37,586 bases of DNA from assembly GCF_031179985.1 (NCBI RefSeq), contig NZ_JAPSHJ010000011.1, forward strand, positions 5,611-43,196, written 5' to 3'. Source of the stretch: Arthrobacter sp. (lineage in GTDB: Bacteria; Actinomycetota; Actinomycetes; Actinomycetales; Micrococcaceae). This document shows positions 1 to 6,910 of the stretch, in pieces. The notes beneath the pieces are model-generated. The model was given only the letters and a program-made list of their open reading frames with translations. It was not told the DNA's origin and did no database searches. The position numbers were made by a program, and so were the translations under genes. The stretch's first letter is position 1; each line of letters starts with the position of its first letter.

Positions 1-616
1 CGTTCTCGAGGGGGAATCCCCGGTGGACTGCTACCCAGGTTTCTCCGTGGAGGTCTTCTGGCGTGATGAAGTCCTGGGCTGCCAGCCGGTGGTCCTTACT
101 GATAACGAGGTCCAGGGGTTCGAACAGGAGCGGTTCGACGCGCACCGATCCTGGCCACGGTGGACTGCCGGTTAGGCGGTGTGCGATGACGAGGTCGTGA
201 TGCTGGGTGAGGGCGGGGAAGCTTTCCTGGGCCACATCGAAGTCGCTGAGGGCAATACCGGGCTGGGTTGGGGCGTTCACCTTGGCCAGCAGCGGGGGAA
301 ACAGTGCCAGCGCGGCACTGTGGAAGGCCGTAACCGATACATGCCCCTGGGGTTCACTCCGGAACTGTGCGACCGCCTGCTCTGCCCGTTCAAGTGCCAC
401 CTCCACATCCACAGCTGCCGCGGCCAGGGCGCGGCCGGCATCCGTCAGTGCGGTCCGTCGTCCGTCTTTGAAGGTCAGCGGGGCAGCCGTGCGGCGCTGC
501 AGGGCGGTGAGCTGCTGGGAAACGGATGAAGGGGTGACGTGAAGGGCTGCGGCGACAGCGGCGATACTGCCCCTGTCACCTAACTCCCTCAAAGCGCGCA
601 GCTGTCCAAGTTCCAT
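1..616 (-). CDS. LysR-family transcriptional regulator, 3' end beyond the window
   Basis: An open frame reads leftward from ATG at 616 to the window edge without a stop, about 205 codons. The N-terminus (MELGQLRALRELGDRGSIAA) followed by a second helix ending TPSSVSQQLTALQRR is a typical LysR winged helix-turn-helix. The following residues fit the first half of a LysR effector-binding domain. An in-frame TAG lies four codons upstream of the ATG, so the start cannot be much earlier. No Shine-Dalgarno sequence is visible in the short upstream stretch. The gene is divergent from a DMT-family exporter (73 bp between starts), so it probably controls that gene and itself. The C-terminus is missing only because the window ends. 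The effector cannot be inferred. Family assignment is secure; function is by context. Confidence 0.88.
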   Translation of the reverse strand, partial: MELGQLRALRELGDRGSIAAVAAALHVTPSSVSQQLTALQRRTAAPLTFKDGRRTALTDAGRALAAAAVDVEVALERAEQAVAQFRSEPQGHVSVTAFHSAALALFPPLLAKVNAPTQPGIALSDFDVAQESFPALTQHHDLVIAHRLTGSPPWPGSVRVEPLLFEPLDLVISKDHRLAAQDFITPEDLHGETWVAVHRGFPLEN

Positions 617-631
617 TAGTCCAAACTAATG
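614..631. promoter_or_regulatory. Perfect inverted repeat, likely LysR operator
   Basis: CATTAGTCCAAACTAATG is a perfect 7-bp inverted repeat with a 4-nt spacer. Its left arm contains the start codon of the LysR gene, and it contains the T-N11-A pattern usual for LysR boxes. It lies in the 73-bp space shared with the divergent DMT transporter. Binding here would cover the regulator's own translation start, which suggests autorepression. The role is inferred. Confidence 0.65.
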
Positions 632-689
632 TATAACGAGCGAAAATGGCCCCTAGTGCTAATGTCTGGGCCCGGGGAATGATAGGCCG

Positions 690-1706
690 GTGCGTACTTT
701 CCTTGAGAGGTTCCGGGTTGATCTTCTGCTGCTTCTGGTAGCCGTTTCCTGGGGATCGACCTACTTCGTGGCTAAGGAGCTGGTCTCCGCGGACATGGTG
801 CTGGCCCTGCTCGCTTCGCGGATGCTGCTTGCCGCCGGGGTCATGGCTGCAATCGCGGGGGTGAGGCGGAAGTGCGTGGCCCGTACAGAGTTGCTCGCCG
901 GCATGCCAATCGGGGTGCTGCTTGCGGCCGTCTTCGCGTTCGAAACCTTCGGGATCGCGCATACCTCGGCAACGAATGCAGGGCTCATCATCAGCCTTAC
1001 GATGGTTTTCACCCCGATCCTTGAGTCCGTCCTGTCCCGCCGGCCGCTACCCGGCACATTCTTTGCAGCCGCCATACTGGCGGTTACAGGGGTAGTTCTC
1101 CTCGCCGGCAACGGCACACTGGACCCGCCCAGCGTGGGAGATCTGCTGGTGGTGGGCGCCGCGATTGTCCGGGCTGTGCACGTTGTCTCCATGCACAAAC
1201 TCACCGGCGGCAAAGCCATGGATTCGCTGAACCTCACGACCGTGCAGTTGGGCACCTGCGCGCTTCTCTTCACGGCTGGTTCGTTCGTTTACGGGGATTC
1301 CGTCCCTTACTACCTCTCCCGGTTGGATCCCCGGCAGGGGGCGATGCTCCTTTATCTGGTACTCGTCTGCACGGTGTTCGCGTTCTTCATTCAGATTTGG
1401 GCGGTCAGGCGAACTTCTCCATCGCGTGTCAGCCTCCTACTAGGGACAGAGCCGGTCTGGGCGGCATTCATCGGAATAGTCATCGCCCACGACATCATCG
1501 GAATCGTGGGCTATTGCGGCGTTGCCCTCATTCTCGCCGGAACTGCCTGGGGACGCTCCGTGGAACAGCGGCACCGCGTGAAAGAGCGGGAGCCGCAACC
1601 TGCCTCCTCAAAGCCCGAGGAGGCGATCCCGGGAAAGGAAAATGCAAGGCCCGGCTTTCCCTCCATACCACTCGTCCCTGGCCAGTCCGGTAAATTGCGA
1701 GCATGA
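690..1706 (+). CDS. EamA/DMT-family transporter
   Basis: A 338-residue integral membrane protein with about ten hydrophobic segments in two similar halves, as in the EamA (drug/metabolite transporter) family. The first half opens with LLLLLVAVSWGSTYFVAKEL, the usual EamA start (W-G-S/x-x-F). The second half contains the matching region RVSLLLGTEPVWAAFIGI. Proteins of this family export amino acids, metabolites or drugs through the cytoplasmic membrane; the substrate is unknown. The start is GTG at 690. A hydrophilic tail of about 45 residues after the last membrane segment is longer than usual. The stop overlaps the next gene by 4 nt (ATGA), so the acetyltransferase is probably translationally coupled. 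The divergent LysR gene is the likely regulator. Confidence 0.88.
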   Translation: MRTFLERFRVDLLLLLVAVSWGSTYFVAKELVSADMVLALLASRMLLAAGVMAAIAGVRRKCVARTELLAGMPIGVLLAAVFAFETFGIAHTSATNAGLIISLTMVFTPILESVLSRRPLPGTFFAAAILAVTGVVLLAGNGTLDPPSVGDLLVVGAAIVRAVHVVSMHKLTGGKAMDSLNLTTVQLGTCALLFTAGSFVYGDSVPYYLSRLDPRQGAMLLYLVLVCTVFAFFIQIWAVRRTSPSRVSLLLGTEPVWAAFIGIVIAHDIIGIVGYCGVALILAGTAWGRSVEQRHRVKEREPQPASSKPEEAIPGKENARPGFPSIPLVPGQSGKLRA

Positions 1707-2191
1707 TTCACATTGAGCGCGACGACCCCACGCGCTGGGACGTCCACCAACTCCTCAGCGAACACTTGGCAGACATGTTCGCTACATCCCCTGCCGAAAG
1801 CGTGCACGCGTTGGACCATTCAGCACTGTCCGAAACCTCCATCACGTTCTGGACAGCCCGTGAAAACGGTGAACTCCTGGGATGCGGCGCCCTGAAAATC
1901 CTCGATTCCGCAGATACCACTAGAGAGCAAACCTCGGCACAGTATGGCGAAATCAAGTCCATGCGGACCACGGCCAGTGCGCGGGGTCGGGGCGTAGCAA
2001 CCCTCATGCTCAGGCACATCGTGGACGAAGCCCGGCGCCGCGACTACCAGCGCATTTGCCTGGAAACAGGGACCGAAGAGTATTTCGCCCCGGCACGTCG
2101 CCTATACATCCGGAACGGTTTCATCGAATGCCCGCCGTTTGCGGAGTACACCACAGACCCAAACAGCGTCTTCATGGAACTTCGCTTCTAA
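1703..2191 (+). CDS. GNAT-family N-acetyltransferase
   Basis: A 162-residue protein with the GNAT fold. The acetyl-CoA pyrophosphate loop is visible as the ARGRGVATLML segment (R-G-x-G-V/I-A motif) near residues 93-103, followed by the HIVDEARRR helix. The C-terminal part (ETGTEEYFAPARRLYIRNGF) is the motif B region typical of YsnE/PhnO-like acetyltransferases acting on small molecules. The substrate cannot be told from sequence. Its ATG overlaps the stop of the upstream DMT transporter (ATGA), so the two form an operon. An exporter paired with an acetyltransferase suggests modification and removal of the same compound, which is an inference. Confidence 0.87.
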   Translation: MIHIERDDPTRWDVHQLLSEHLADMFATSPAESVHALDHSALSETSITFWTARENGELLGCGALKILDSADTTREQTSAQYGEIKSMRTTASARGRGVATLMLRHIVDEARRRDYQRICLETGTEEYFAPARRLYIRNGFIECPPFAEYTTDPNSVFMELRF

Positions 2192-2240
2192 ATCTCCCGA
2201 CCCGTTCAAACGCCCAAACCCGACGAAAGAGGACCCCTCT

Positions 2241-2546
2241 GTGATCACAGTGCACCTTCGATACGAGATCAATGCCAACAAGCTCGCTGACTTTGAAGAG
2301 TACGGACGGCGGTGGATCCATCTGGTCAACAGGCTGGGCGGAGAGCATCACGGCTACTTCCTTCCCAGCGAAGGTGACAGCGACGAGGCCTTCGCCCTGT
2401 TCACATTTCCCTCGTTCGCGGACTACGAGAAGTACCGGTCAGCGGCGGCAGCGGACCCCGAGTGCATCGAGGCAGTTCAATTCGCAACTCAAACAGATTG
2501 CATCCGAAGGTACGAGCGACGATTCCTCTCACCCATGTTCGAATAG
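2241..2546 (+). CDS. NIPSNAP-family protein
   Basis: About 101 residues, starting at GTG 2241 with a good Shine-Dalgarno (GAAAGAGGA) just upstream. The sequence MITVHLRYEINANKLADFEE, the central YGRRWIHLVNRLGG, and the ending FALFTFPSFADYEKYR match the NIPSNAP ferredoxin-like alpha/beta-barrel fold. Family members are small dimeric cytoplasmic proteins of unclear function. An upstream in-frame ATG at 2139 lies inside the preceding gene and has no ribosome site, so it was rejected. The 49-nt gap after the acetyltransferase is compatible with the same transcript. Confidence 0.82.
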   Translation: MITVHLRYEINANKLADFEEYGRRWIHLVNRLGGEHHGYFLPSEGDSDEAFALFTFPSFADYEKYRSAAAADPECIEAVQFATQTDCIRRYERRFLSPMFE

Positions 2547-2585
2547 CCGACCAATGCAACGGGCAACGGAGTGCCAACGGGCGTC

Positions 2586-2813
2586 TCAAACCGGGTTCCT
2601 CATTCCAGGCCCTGCGGAGCGGCGTTGGTGACTCTGCAATGACGAACATACCCAATAGTGCTCCGACGATCGCTCCGTCACCCCGCCAGTAAACAGGCCG
2701 GCGGCGAGACCGACGGCCATCATCACTGCGTACGCGACACGGACTTGGCGGAAAAATTCCCCGGCCGGACGAGGGTAGCGATAGTCACTCGGTCTTTCCG
2801 GGGGCGAAGTCAT
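2586..2813 (-). pseudogene. Frameshifted small membrane-protein gene
   Basis: Reading leftward from ATG 2813, the protein begins MTSPPERPSDYRYPRPAGEF, continues into a hydrophobic stretch (AYAVMMAVGLAAGLFTG) and then loses sense (TERSSEHYW). Another frame, joined at a run of four Gs (2681-2684, minus strand), continues smoothly as GDGAIVGALLGMFVIAESP and then a basic tail. One missing or extra base would restore a two-helix membrane protein of about 80-90 residues. It is either a young pseudogene or a sequencing error. No family was recognised. The given end is the stop in the unshifted frame. The second frame stays open into the NIPSNAP gene, so the true end is unknown. Confidence 0.5.
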
Positions 2814-2820
2814 GACTTCG
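2805..2820. repeat. Perfect 16-bp palindrome at a start codon
   Basis: CGAAGTCATGACTTCG is its own reverse complement and is centred on the ATG (minus strand, 2813-2811) of the frameshifted small membrane-protein gene. It could be a regulator site or chance. Nothing nearby identifies a binding protein. Confidence 0.4.
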
Positions 2821-2980
2821 ATGCTTTGAAGACGCGTTTTTCTTCCATCTGGTGTGTAGTGAAGCTATCCGAATTTCGGCTCCAGAATAGGCTGGAGCAC
2901 CTTTCGAGGGAGCCGTAGGCCCTTTCTTTGAGTGCTTCTTCAGAGGACACATCAGGGAGTGGGCGGAGGTTTCCGCCACG

Positions 2981-3235
2981 GTGCGCAATCGACTCGGGCA
3001 TGGGTTGGCGATGCCCGAAGGCCAGTCGCAGGACTATGTCCTGCTCGCGAACGTGCTGGACGCCTCCAGGAACGCATCCATCACCGACCTGATAGAAGGG
3101 GCGACGCTGCGGGAAATGAAGCGGCTGCAGCGCAAGTACAACCGCGGTAAGAAGTGGTCGGGGGTCCCGGTCGGAGCACTCCGACCGGGCAGATGCACCC
3201 GCGAAGAAATCCAACACCGGAACGAGGACAAATAA
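2981..3235 (+). CDS. Hypothetical protein, possibly 5'-truncated
   Basis: An open frame with coding-like composition. A central stretch (DYVLLANVLDASRNASITDL) is followed by a basic segment rich in Lys/Arg (EMKRLQRKYNRGKKW) and ends TREEIQHRNEDK. The frame stays open upstream of the GTG at 2981, back to about 2890, and no ribosome site marks a start, so the 5' end may be lost. No family was recognised. It is followed 10 nt later by a helix-turn-helix gene that is itself cut short, which suggests both are relics of one accessory element. Nucleic-acid binding is suggested only by the basic stretch. Confidence 0.4.
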   Translation: MRNRLGHGLAMPEGQSQDYVLLANVLDASRNASITDLIEGATLREMKRLQRKYNRGKKWSGVPVGALRPGRCTREEIQHRNEDK

Positions 3236-3245
3236 CCATGGGCCA

Positions 3246-3476
3246 GTGAGCAAGGACATCGAGCAAATGCCGGCAACGGAACCGGAAAAGCCCAGGTTCC
3301 CCAAGCTGCTGACTCTCGCCCAGGTCACGGAGATCCTGAACGTTGGCATGCCCGCACTCCGCTTTTTGCTGTCCTCAGCCGAGCTGCGCGGCGCGCAGCT
3401 CGGCGGCCGCCGTTGTCTTGTTCAGGCAACTGGCTCGACTCCATTTTTGCCCGGAGTTCGTGGGCAGTGGGTCTGA
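3246..3476 (+). pseudogene. Truncated helix-turn-helix (excisionase-like) DNA-binding gene
   Basis: Starts at GTG 3246. The residues FPKLLTLAQVTEILNVGMPA followed by LRFLLSSAELRGAQLGGRR match the N-terminal helix-turn-helix plus wing of the excisionase/MerR-like HTH family in actinobacteria. These normally continue with a W-R-I/V segment and a short helix. Here the homology stops after GGRR (about 3411) and the frame runs on as unrelated residues to 3476. The break lies just 3' of a 27-bp perfect hairpin. The gene therefore looks interrupted by recombination rather than by a point mutation. What follows up to 3630 is not recognised. Confidence 0.55.
3378..3404. repeat. 27-bp perfect hairpin (12-bp arms, 3-nt loop)
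   Basis: GCCGAGCTGCGC, then GGC, then GCGCAGCTCGGC. The arms are exact reverse complements. It lies inside the truncated HTH gene, eight bases before the point where homology to the family ends. It could be a recombination or attachment-like site, a repetitive extragenic palindrome, or simply GC-rich coding sequence. Confidence 0.55.
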
Positions 3477-3630
3477 CGCCGGTGATTGGTTTCTGTGCGG
3501 TTCGTGAGGATCGTTGGGCCCCGTTGGGTAGCCTTTGGGACGTGATCTTCTGTGGGAGCCCACGGGAACGGGCCCTTTTCCGCGGCCCTCTGACTGCCCG
3601 AAACGCTAGGCTTTGGGAGTGCTTCCCAAC

Positions 3631-4125
3631 ATGACACCTAGGCTGAAGTTCCGTCAGATGACCCCAGCAGACCTCGACAGCATGAGCTCTCTCCTCGGTG
3701 ATCCACTCGTAATGACCTATTACCCCGCGCCAAAATCCCGCGACGAAGCCGCGAAATGGATAGCGTGGAACGAAGTCAACTATGCCGAGCATGGCTATGG
3801 GCTTTGGATCGTGGAAACGCACGAGGGCACATTCCTTGGTGACTGTGGTCTCACTTGGCAGAAGGTGAACGGACGCTCCGAGCTAGAAGTTGGTTATCAC
3901 CTGCGCCCCGAGTTCCAAGGGCTTGGTTATGCCACCGAGGCGGCTGCGGCATGCAGAGATTTTGCCCGCGTTGTATTGCAGGTTCCGCAGCTCGTCGCCA
4001 TCATTCACCCAGATAACGCTCCCTCGCGTCGGGTGGCCGAAAAGATCGGCATGCAACACATCGAGGACGACTACGGCAGTGATCTCGCACTCCGATCGGT
4101 ACTCGCAGTCCAACTGACCGACTGA
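3631..4125 (+). CDS. RimJ/RimL-type GNAT N-acetyltransferase
   Basis: A 164-residue protein of the Acetyltransf_3 (RimJ/RimL) branch. The N-terminal strand LKFRQMTPADLDSMSSLLGD is the usual opening. LEVGYHLRPEFQGLGYATEA carries the acetyl-CoA binding Q-G-x-G-Y-A motif, and IIHPDNAPSRRVAEKIGM is the classical motif B with Asn and Ser. ATG 3631 is preceded by GGGAG (3615-3619). A TTG at 3613 is in frame but overlaps that ribosome site and was not chosen. The substrate is unknown: a protein alpha-amine or a small amine. It stands alone between remnants and another acetyltransferase. Confidence 0.86.
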   Translation: MTPRLKFRQMTPADLDSMSSLLGDPLVMTYYPAPKSRDEAAKWIAWNEVNYAEHGYGLWIVETHEGTFLGDCGLTWQKVNGRSELEVGYHLRPEFQGLGYATEAAAACRDFARVVLQVPQLVAIIHPDNAPSRRVAEKIGMQHIEDDYGSDLALRSVLAVQLTD

Positions 4126-4190
4126 CAGGTCTTCGCCTTTCCAATCCTGCTGGAGTCCGGCTGTGGCGGCGACGCTAAGGTGTTTTGGTG

Positions 4191-4730
4191 ATGGCAAAGA
4201 CAGAAACCTTGACCGGAAATGTTCAGATCAGGCTGCTGAGTTCATACGACGCCGACCTCCTGTCGACAGCCTACGAGCTAAATAAGGAGCATCTTGCTCC
4301 TTGGGAGCCGGCCAGGTCCGCAGATTTTTTCACCGCAGCAGGCCAAGCCGCAGTCATAGCAGCAAAGCTCGATCTCTACACAGCTGGTTCGGAGATCCCT
4401 TGGGTGTTGCTGGATGAAGGTCGTATTATCGGGGCCGTGACCTTGACCGGCATCGTACGTGGCCCCTTCCTTAGCGCCCACATTGGGTACTGGGTCGAGG
4501 GTGCCTCAAACGGCCGGGGAATTGCCTCAGCAGCGGTTGCCTTCGCCGTCGAAACAGCAAAGAGGGATTTGGGTCTCCATCGTTTGCAGGCAGCGACTCT
4601 TAAACACAACCTAGCCTCAAAGAAGGCGCTCAAGCGTTCCGGCTTTGAGCAAATAGGCTACGCACCGGCTTACTTGAAAATCGCAGGCAGGTGGCAAGAT
4701 CACGTGTTGTACCAACGTCTCCTCTACTGA
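4191..4730 (+). CDS. RimJ/RimL-type GNAT N-acetyltransferase
   Basis: 179 residues from ATG 4191, with CTAAGG (4175-4180) as ribosome site. TTG 4185 and GTG 4188 are less well spaced. IGYWVEGASNGRGIASAAVA holds the acetyl-CoA loop (N-G-R-G-I-A), and LQAATLKHNLASKKALKRSG is the motif B helix with the conserved Asn and Ser. The overall layout resembles ribosomal-protein alanine acetyltransferases (RimJ), though such genes are widely used for other amines. It is a different subgroup from the neighbouring acetyltransferase at 3631 and not a recent duplicate. The 60-nt gap allows cotranscription. Confidence 0.85.
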   Translation: MAKTETLTGNVQIRLLSSYDADLLSTAYELNKEHLAPWEPARSADFFTAAGQAAVIAAKLDLYTAGSEIPWVLLDEGRIIGAVTLTGIVRGPFLSAHIGYWVEGASNGRGIASAAVAFAVETAKRDLGLHRLQAATLKHNLASKKALKRSGFEQIGYAPAYLKIAGRWQDHVLYQRLLY

Positions 4731-4836
4731 CGAGCACCGCTGGATTGGACAATTGTTGGCGTAGTCAAATCCCAGCTGCCGTACCTGGAGCAGGCACTAA
4801 TCGGCCAGGTGCCGCCATCCCCACTTCTTTGAAGGC

Positions 4837-4995
4837 GTGCCGGCTTGGCGAGACATACTGCCGCGCGATGTATTGCGTATGTACGAAGGTCCACGCATCT
4901 GCGGGCGTGGAACCGTCATCTGGGTGAAACCTTCTAGTTGGCCTACGCCTGAGGAGGACCAAGGTCGCTTTAGCCGATGGCTCGAGACTGGATAG
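4837..4995 (+). CDS. Short unrecognised coding remnant or small protein
   Basis: In a 450-bp gap that otherwise holds no gene (4731-5181), one frame reads sensibly: MPAWRDILPRDVLRMYEGPR, then a Val/Trp-rich stretch (TVIWVKPSSW), ending in an acidic tail and a stop at 4993-4995. Composition looks protein-like and the frame is open upstream to about 4801 (preceding residues HPHFFEGV). The GTG at 4837 has GAAGG only one base away, so the true start is uncertain. It may be the 3' end of a decayed gene. No family was recognised. Confidence 0.35.
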   Translation: MPAWRDILPRDVLRMYEGPRICGRGTVIWVKPSSWPTPEEDQGRFSRWLETG

Positions 4996-5181
4996 CACTG
5001 CGTCCGGCCGTCCCTTTCGTACTTCCGTACGTCGAACGCTGAACGAACGCCCGCCGGGCACCTAGCCTGCCTCATTGGCGACGGATCAGTCGCGGGTCTG
5101 TCGCAACATTGCAGGTGAAGCTTCTGCCGGTCGCCGAGCCACTACCATTGCGTCAAGCATTGTCGTAGCCGTGAGGAGCGT

Positions 5182-5568
5182 TTAGGTCAGGGGAGTGAGT
5201 GCGCAGAGCTTTGTATCGGAAGACAGGTCTGCCAGAACCAGGTTCAGTTCTCGCACGCGTTTGTTTGTTTCCTGCACGAGAGCTTTTTGCAGGGCGCTCC
5301 ACTGTTCGATTGTTGGCTCACCGGTTTCGGGTAGGAGCTCGAGAAGCGTCTTGATGTCGTGAACGGAAAGCCCGACGCGTTGGGCGACACGGATGACTTT
5401 GATGCGGCATGCGTCGCCCGGGGTGAATCTGCGCTGGTTCCCGGGGGTGCGTTCGGCAGTGATCAGGCCGCTGTCCTCGTAAAAGCGCACAGCGGATGCG
5501 GAGACGCCACTGTCCCGAGCCAGATCACTGACTGTCACTGATGCGCGGGTCTCTGTCGTGGAGCTCAT
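5182..5568 (-). CDS. MerR-family transcriptional regulator
   Basis: 128 residues. The N-terminal winged HTH (TVSDLARDSGVSASAVRFYE, then DSGLITAERTPGNQRRFTPG) is diagnostic for MerR. It is followed by the RIKVIRVAQRVGLSVHDIKTL region and a dimerisation helix. The layout resembles SoxR, but SoxR's C-terminal cluster of four cysteines is missing: the tail has only KLCALTPLT. It should therefore not carry a [2Fe-2S] cluster. The effector is unknown. The gene is divergent from an MFS exporter and a flavin reductase, and a palindrome sits in the spacer of their promoter. That strongly suggests MerR-type activation of those genes by promoter unwinding. Confidence 0.9.
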   Translation of the reverse strand: MSSTTETRASVTVSDLARDSGVSASAVRFYEDSGLITAERTPGNQRRFTPGDACRIKVIRVAQRVGLSVHDIKTLLELLPETGEPTIEQWSALQKALVQETNKRVRELNLVLADLSSDTKLCALTPLT

Positions 5569-5589
5569 GGAGCACTTCCCTCAACCGGT

Positions 5590-5620
5590 TTGACTTCAAC
5601 TTATGTTGAAGTTTTAGCGT
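5590..5620 (+). promoter_or_regulatory. MerR-type promoter with operator in a 19-bp spacer
   Basis: -35 TTGACT (5590-5595) and -10 TAGCGT (5615-5620) are separated by exactly 19 bp, the overlong spacing that MerR proteins correct. ACTTCAACTTATGTTGAAGT (5593-5612) is a perfect 8-bp inverted repeat filling the spacer. The expected transcription start, 7 nt after the -10, falls on the A of the MFS gene's ATG (5627), so the mRNA may be leaderless. The boxes are read directly; activation is inferred from MerR biology. Confidence 0.75.
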
Positions 5621-5626
5621 ACAGGA

Positions 5627-6910
5627 ATGACAACACAGCAGCCTCCCGCACTCGGCAGGACGACGGCGTCGAGGGTGACCTGGGTGTTACTGGTATCCAG
5701 TACGCTGACGGTGATGGCTGGGGCGACGATTTCCCCGGCGCTTCCAGCGATGAACACTCACTTCGCGGCCGCAGGCAATTCGCAGGTCCTGATTCGACTG
5801 GTGTTGAGCATCACCGCGCTGGCGATCGCGGTGTCTGCTCCTTTCGTAGGCGGATTAATTACCCGCTTTGGAGCGAAACGCGTACTTCTCACGGGCGCGA
5901 TCGTCTATGCGGTCGCGGGTTCCTCCGGGCTTGCGATCGACAGCTTGATTGTTCTGCTGGCCTCCCGGTTCATCTTAGGTATGGCTGTTGCCTGCGTGAT
6001 GGTCGCCAGCATCACTTTGATCACTGACTGGCATGCGGGCACATCCAGGAACAAGGTGTTGGGCACACAGGCCGCTTTCTCAGGGCTCGGCGGTGTCGTC
6101 TTTCTGTCTCTCGGCGGCTTTCTCGCGGAGATGAGCTGGCGTGGACCTTTCGCGATTTATCTTCTTGCCATGCCGATCGCCGTCCTCGTCGCACTGTTTG
6201 TAGAAGAAAAGACACCCGGATCCCCCTCTTTTGCGCCCATCACGGCCTTGTCTATTGAGTCAGCTCGAGAGCGGAAAGGGGTCCTCGGACAGAGGAGCTT
6301 CGTGATCGCCTTGTTTGGTCTGGCGTTCGCCTCACAGGTCATTTTTTACACCATCCCGACCCAACTGCCGTTTCATCTTCAGAACATCGCCGGTTCAGGG
6401 GCGGTCATTGCCGGTTTCATCATCGCGTGGATGGTCGCCGTTCAGTCCGGGGCCAGCCTGACGTACCGTTTCGTCGCGCCGATCGGAAACCGTCTCACGG
6501 CCCTCATCAGCTTCACGCTTATCGGAGCAGGCCTGATCATCCTCGGAATGGCGAACACACTTCCCGTGTCCATCCTCGGTCTGACCATTACAGCGCTTGG
6601 CACAGGCCTGGTTATGCCGAATCTCAATTCATGGGTTGCATCCACGGCGCGAGGTAAGGGCAAAGCACAGGCATTCGGAGGGCTCACATCCGCCATGTTC
6701 GCCGGTCAGTTCCTCTCTCCTGCCCTGGCACAACCTCTCATCATCGAGGGCAACGTCTCTTTCGTTTATATCGCTGCCGGGATCCTGTCAGCCGTCATCG
6801 CCAGCTGCCTCCTGCTCCGCATCGGGCAACCAACCACACCATCACACAAAAACCAGTCCGCACCCATACCGGACCATTCCACCACCGCCACCACACCAGG
6901 AGCCTCTTAA
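5627..6910 (+). CDS. MFS transporter, DHA1-like multidrug exporter
   Basis: 427 residues with about 12 membrane segments. The loop between segments 2 and 3 (FVGGLITRFGAKRVLLTG) is MFS motif A. The early segment VMAGATISPALPAMNTHFA has the P-A-L-P pattern seen in DHA1 drug exporters. It is a proton-coupled exporter in the cytoplasmic membrane; the substrate is unknown. ATG 5627 coincides with the predicted transcription start of the MerR-controlled promoter. The purine run before it is too close to act as a normal ribosome site, so translation may be leaderless. The stop overlaps the next start (TAATG), so the flavin reductase is cotranscribed. Together they look like a resistance unit against a redox-active or electrophilic compound. 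Confidence 0.88.
   Translation: MTTQQPPALGRTTASRVTWVLLVSSTLTVMAGATISPALPAMNTHFAAAGNSQVLIRLVLSITALAIAVSAPFVGGLITRFGAKRVLLTGAIVYAVAGSSGLAIDSLIVLLASRFILGMAVACVMVASITLITDWHAGTSRNKVLGTQAAFSGLGGVVFLSLGGFLAEMSWRGPFAIYLLAMPIAVLVALFVEEKTPGSPSFAPITALSIESARERKGVLGQRSFVIALFGLAFASQVIFYTIPTQLPFHLQNIAGSGAVIAGFIIAWMVAVQSGASLTYRFVAPIGNRLTALISFTLIGAGLIILGMANTLPVSILGLTITALGTGLVMPNLNSWVASTARGKGKAQAFGGLTSAMFAGQFLSPALAQPLIIEGNVSFVYIAAGILSAVIASCLLLRIGQPTTPSHKNQSAPIPDHSTTATTPGAS

Noticed and set aside
5182..5568. Naming the MerR-type regulator SoxR
   Set aside because: The C-terminal cysteine cluster that binds the [2Fe-2S] centre is absent; only one cysteine is in the tail.
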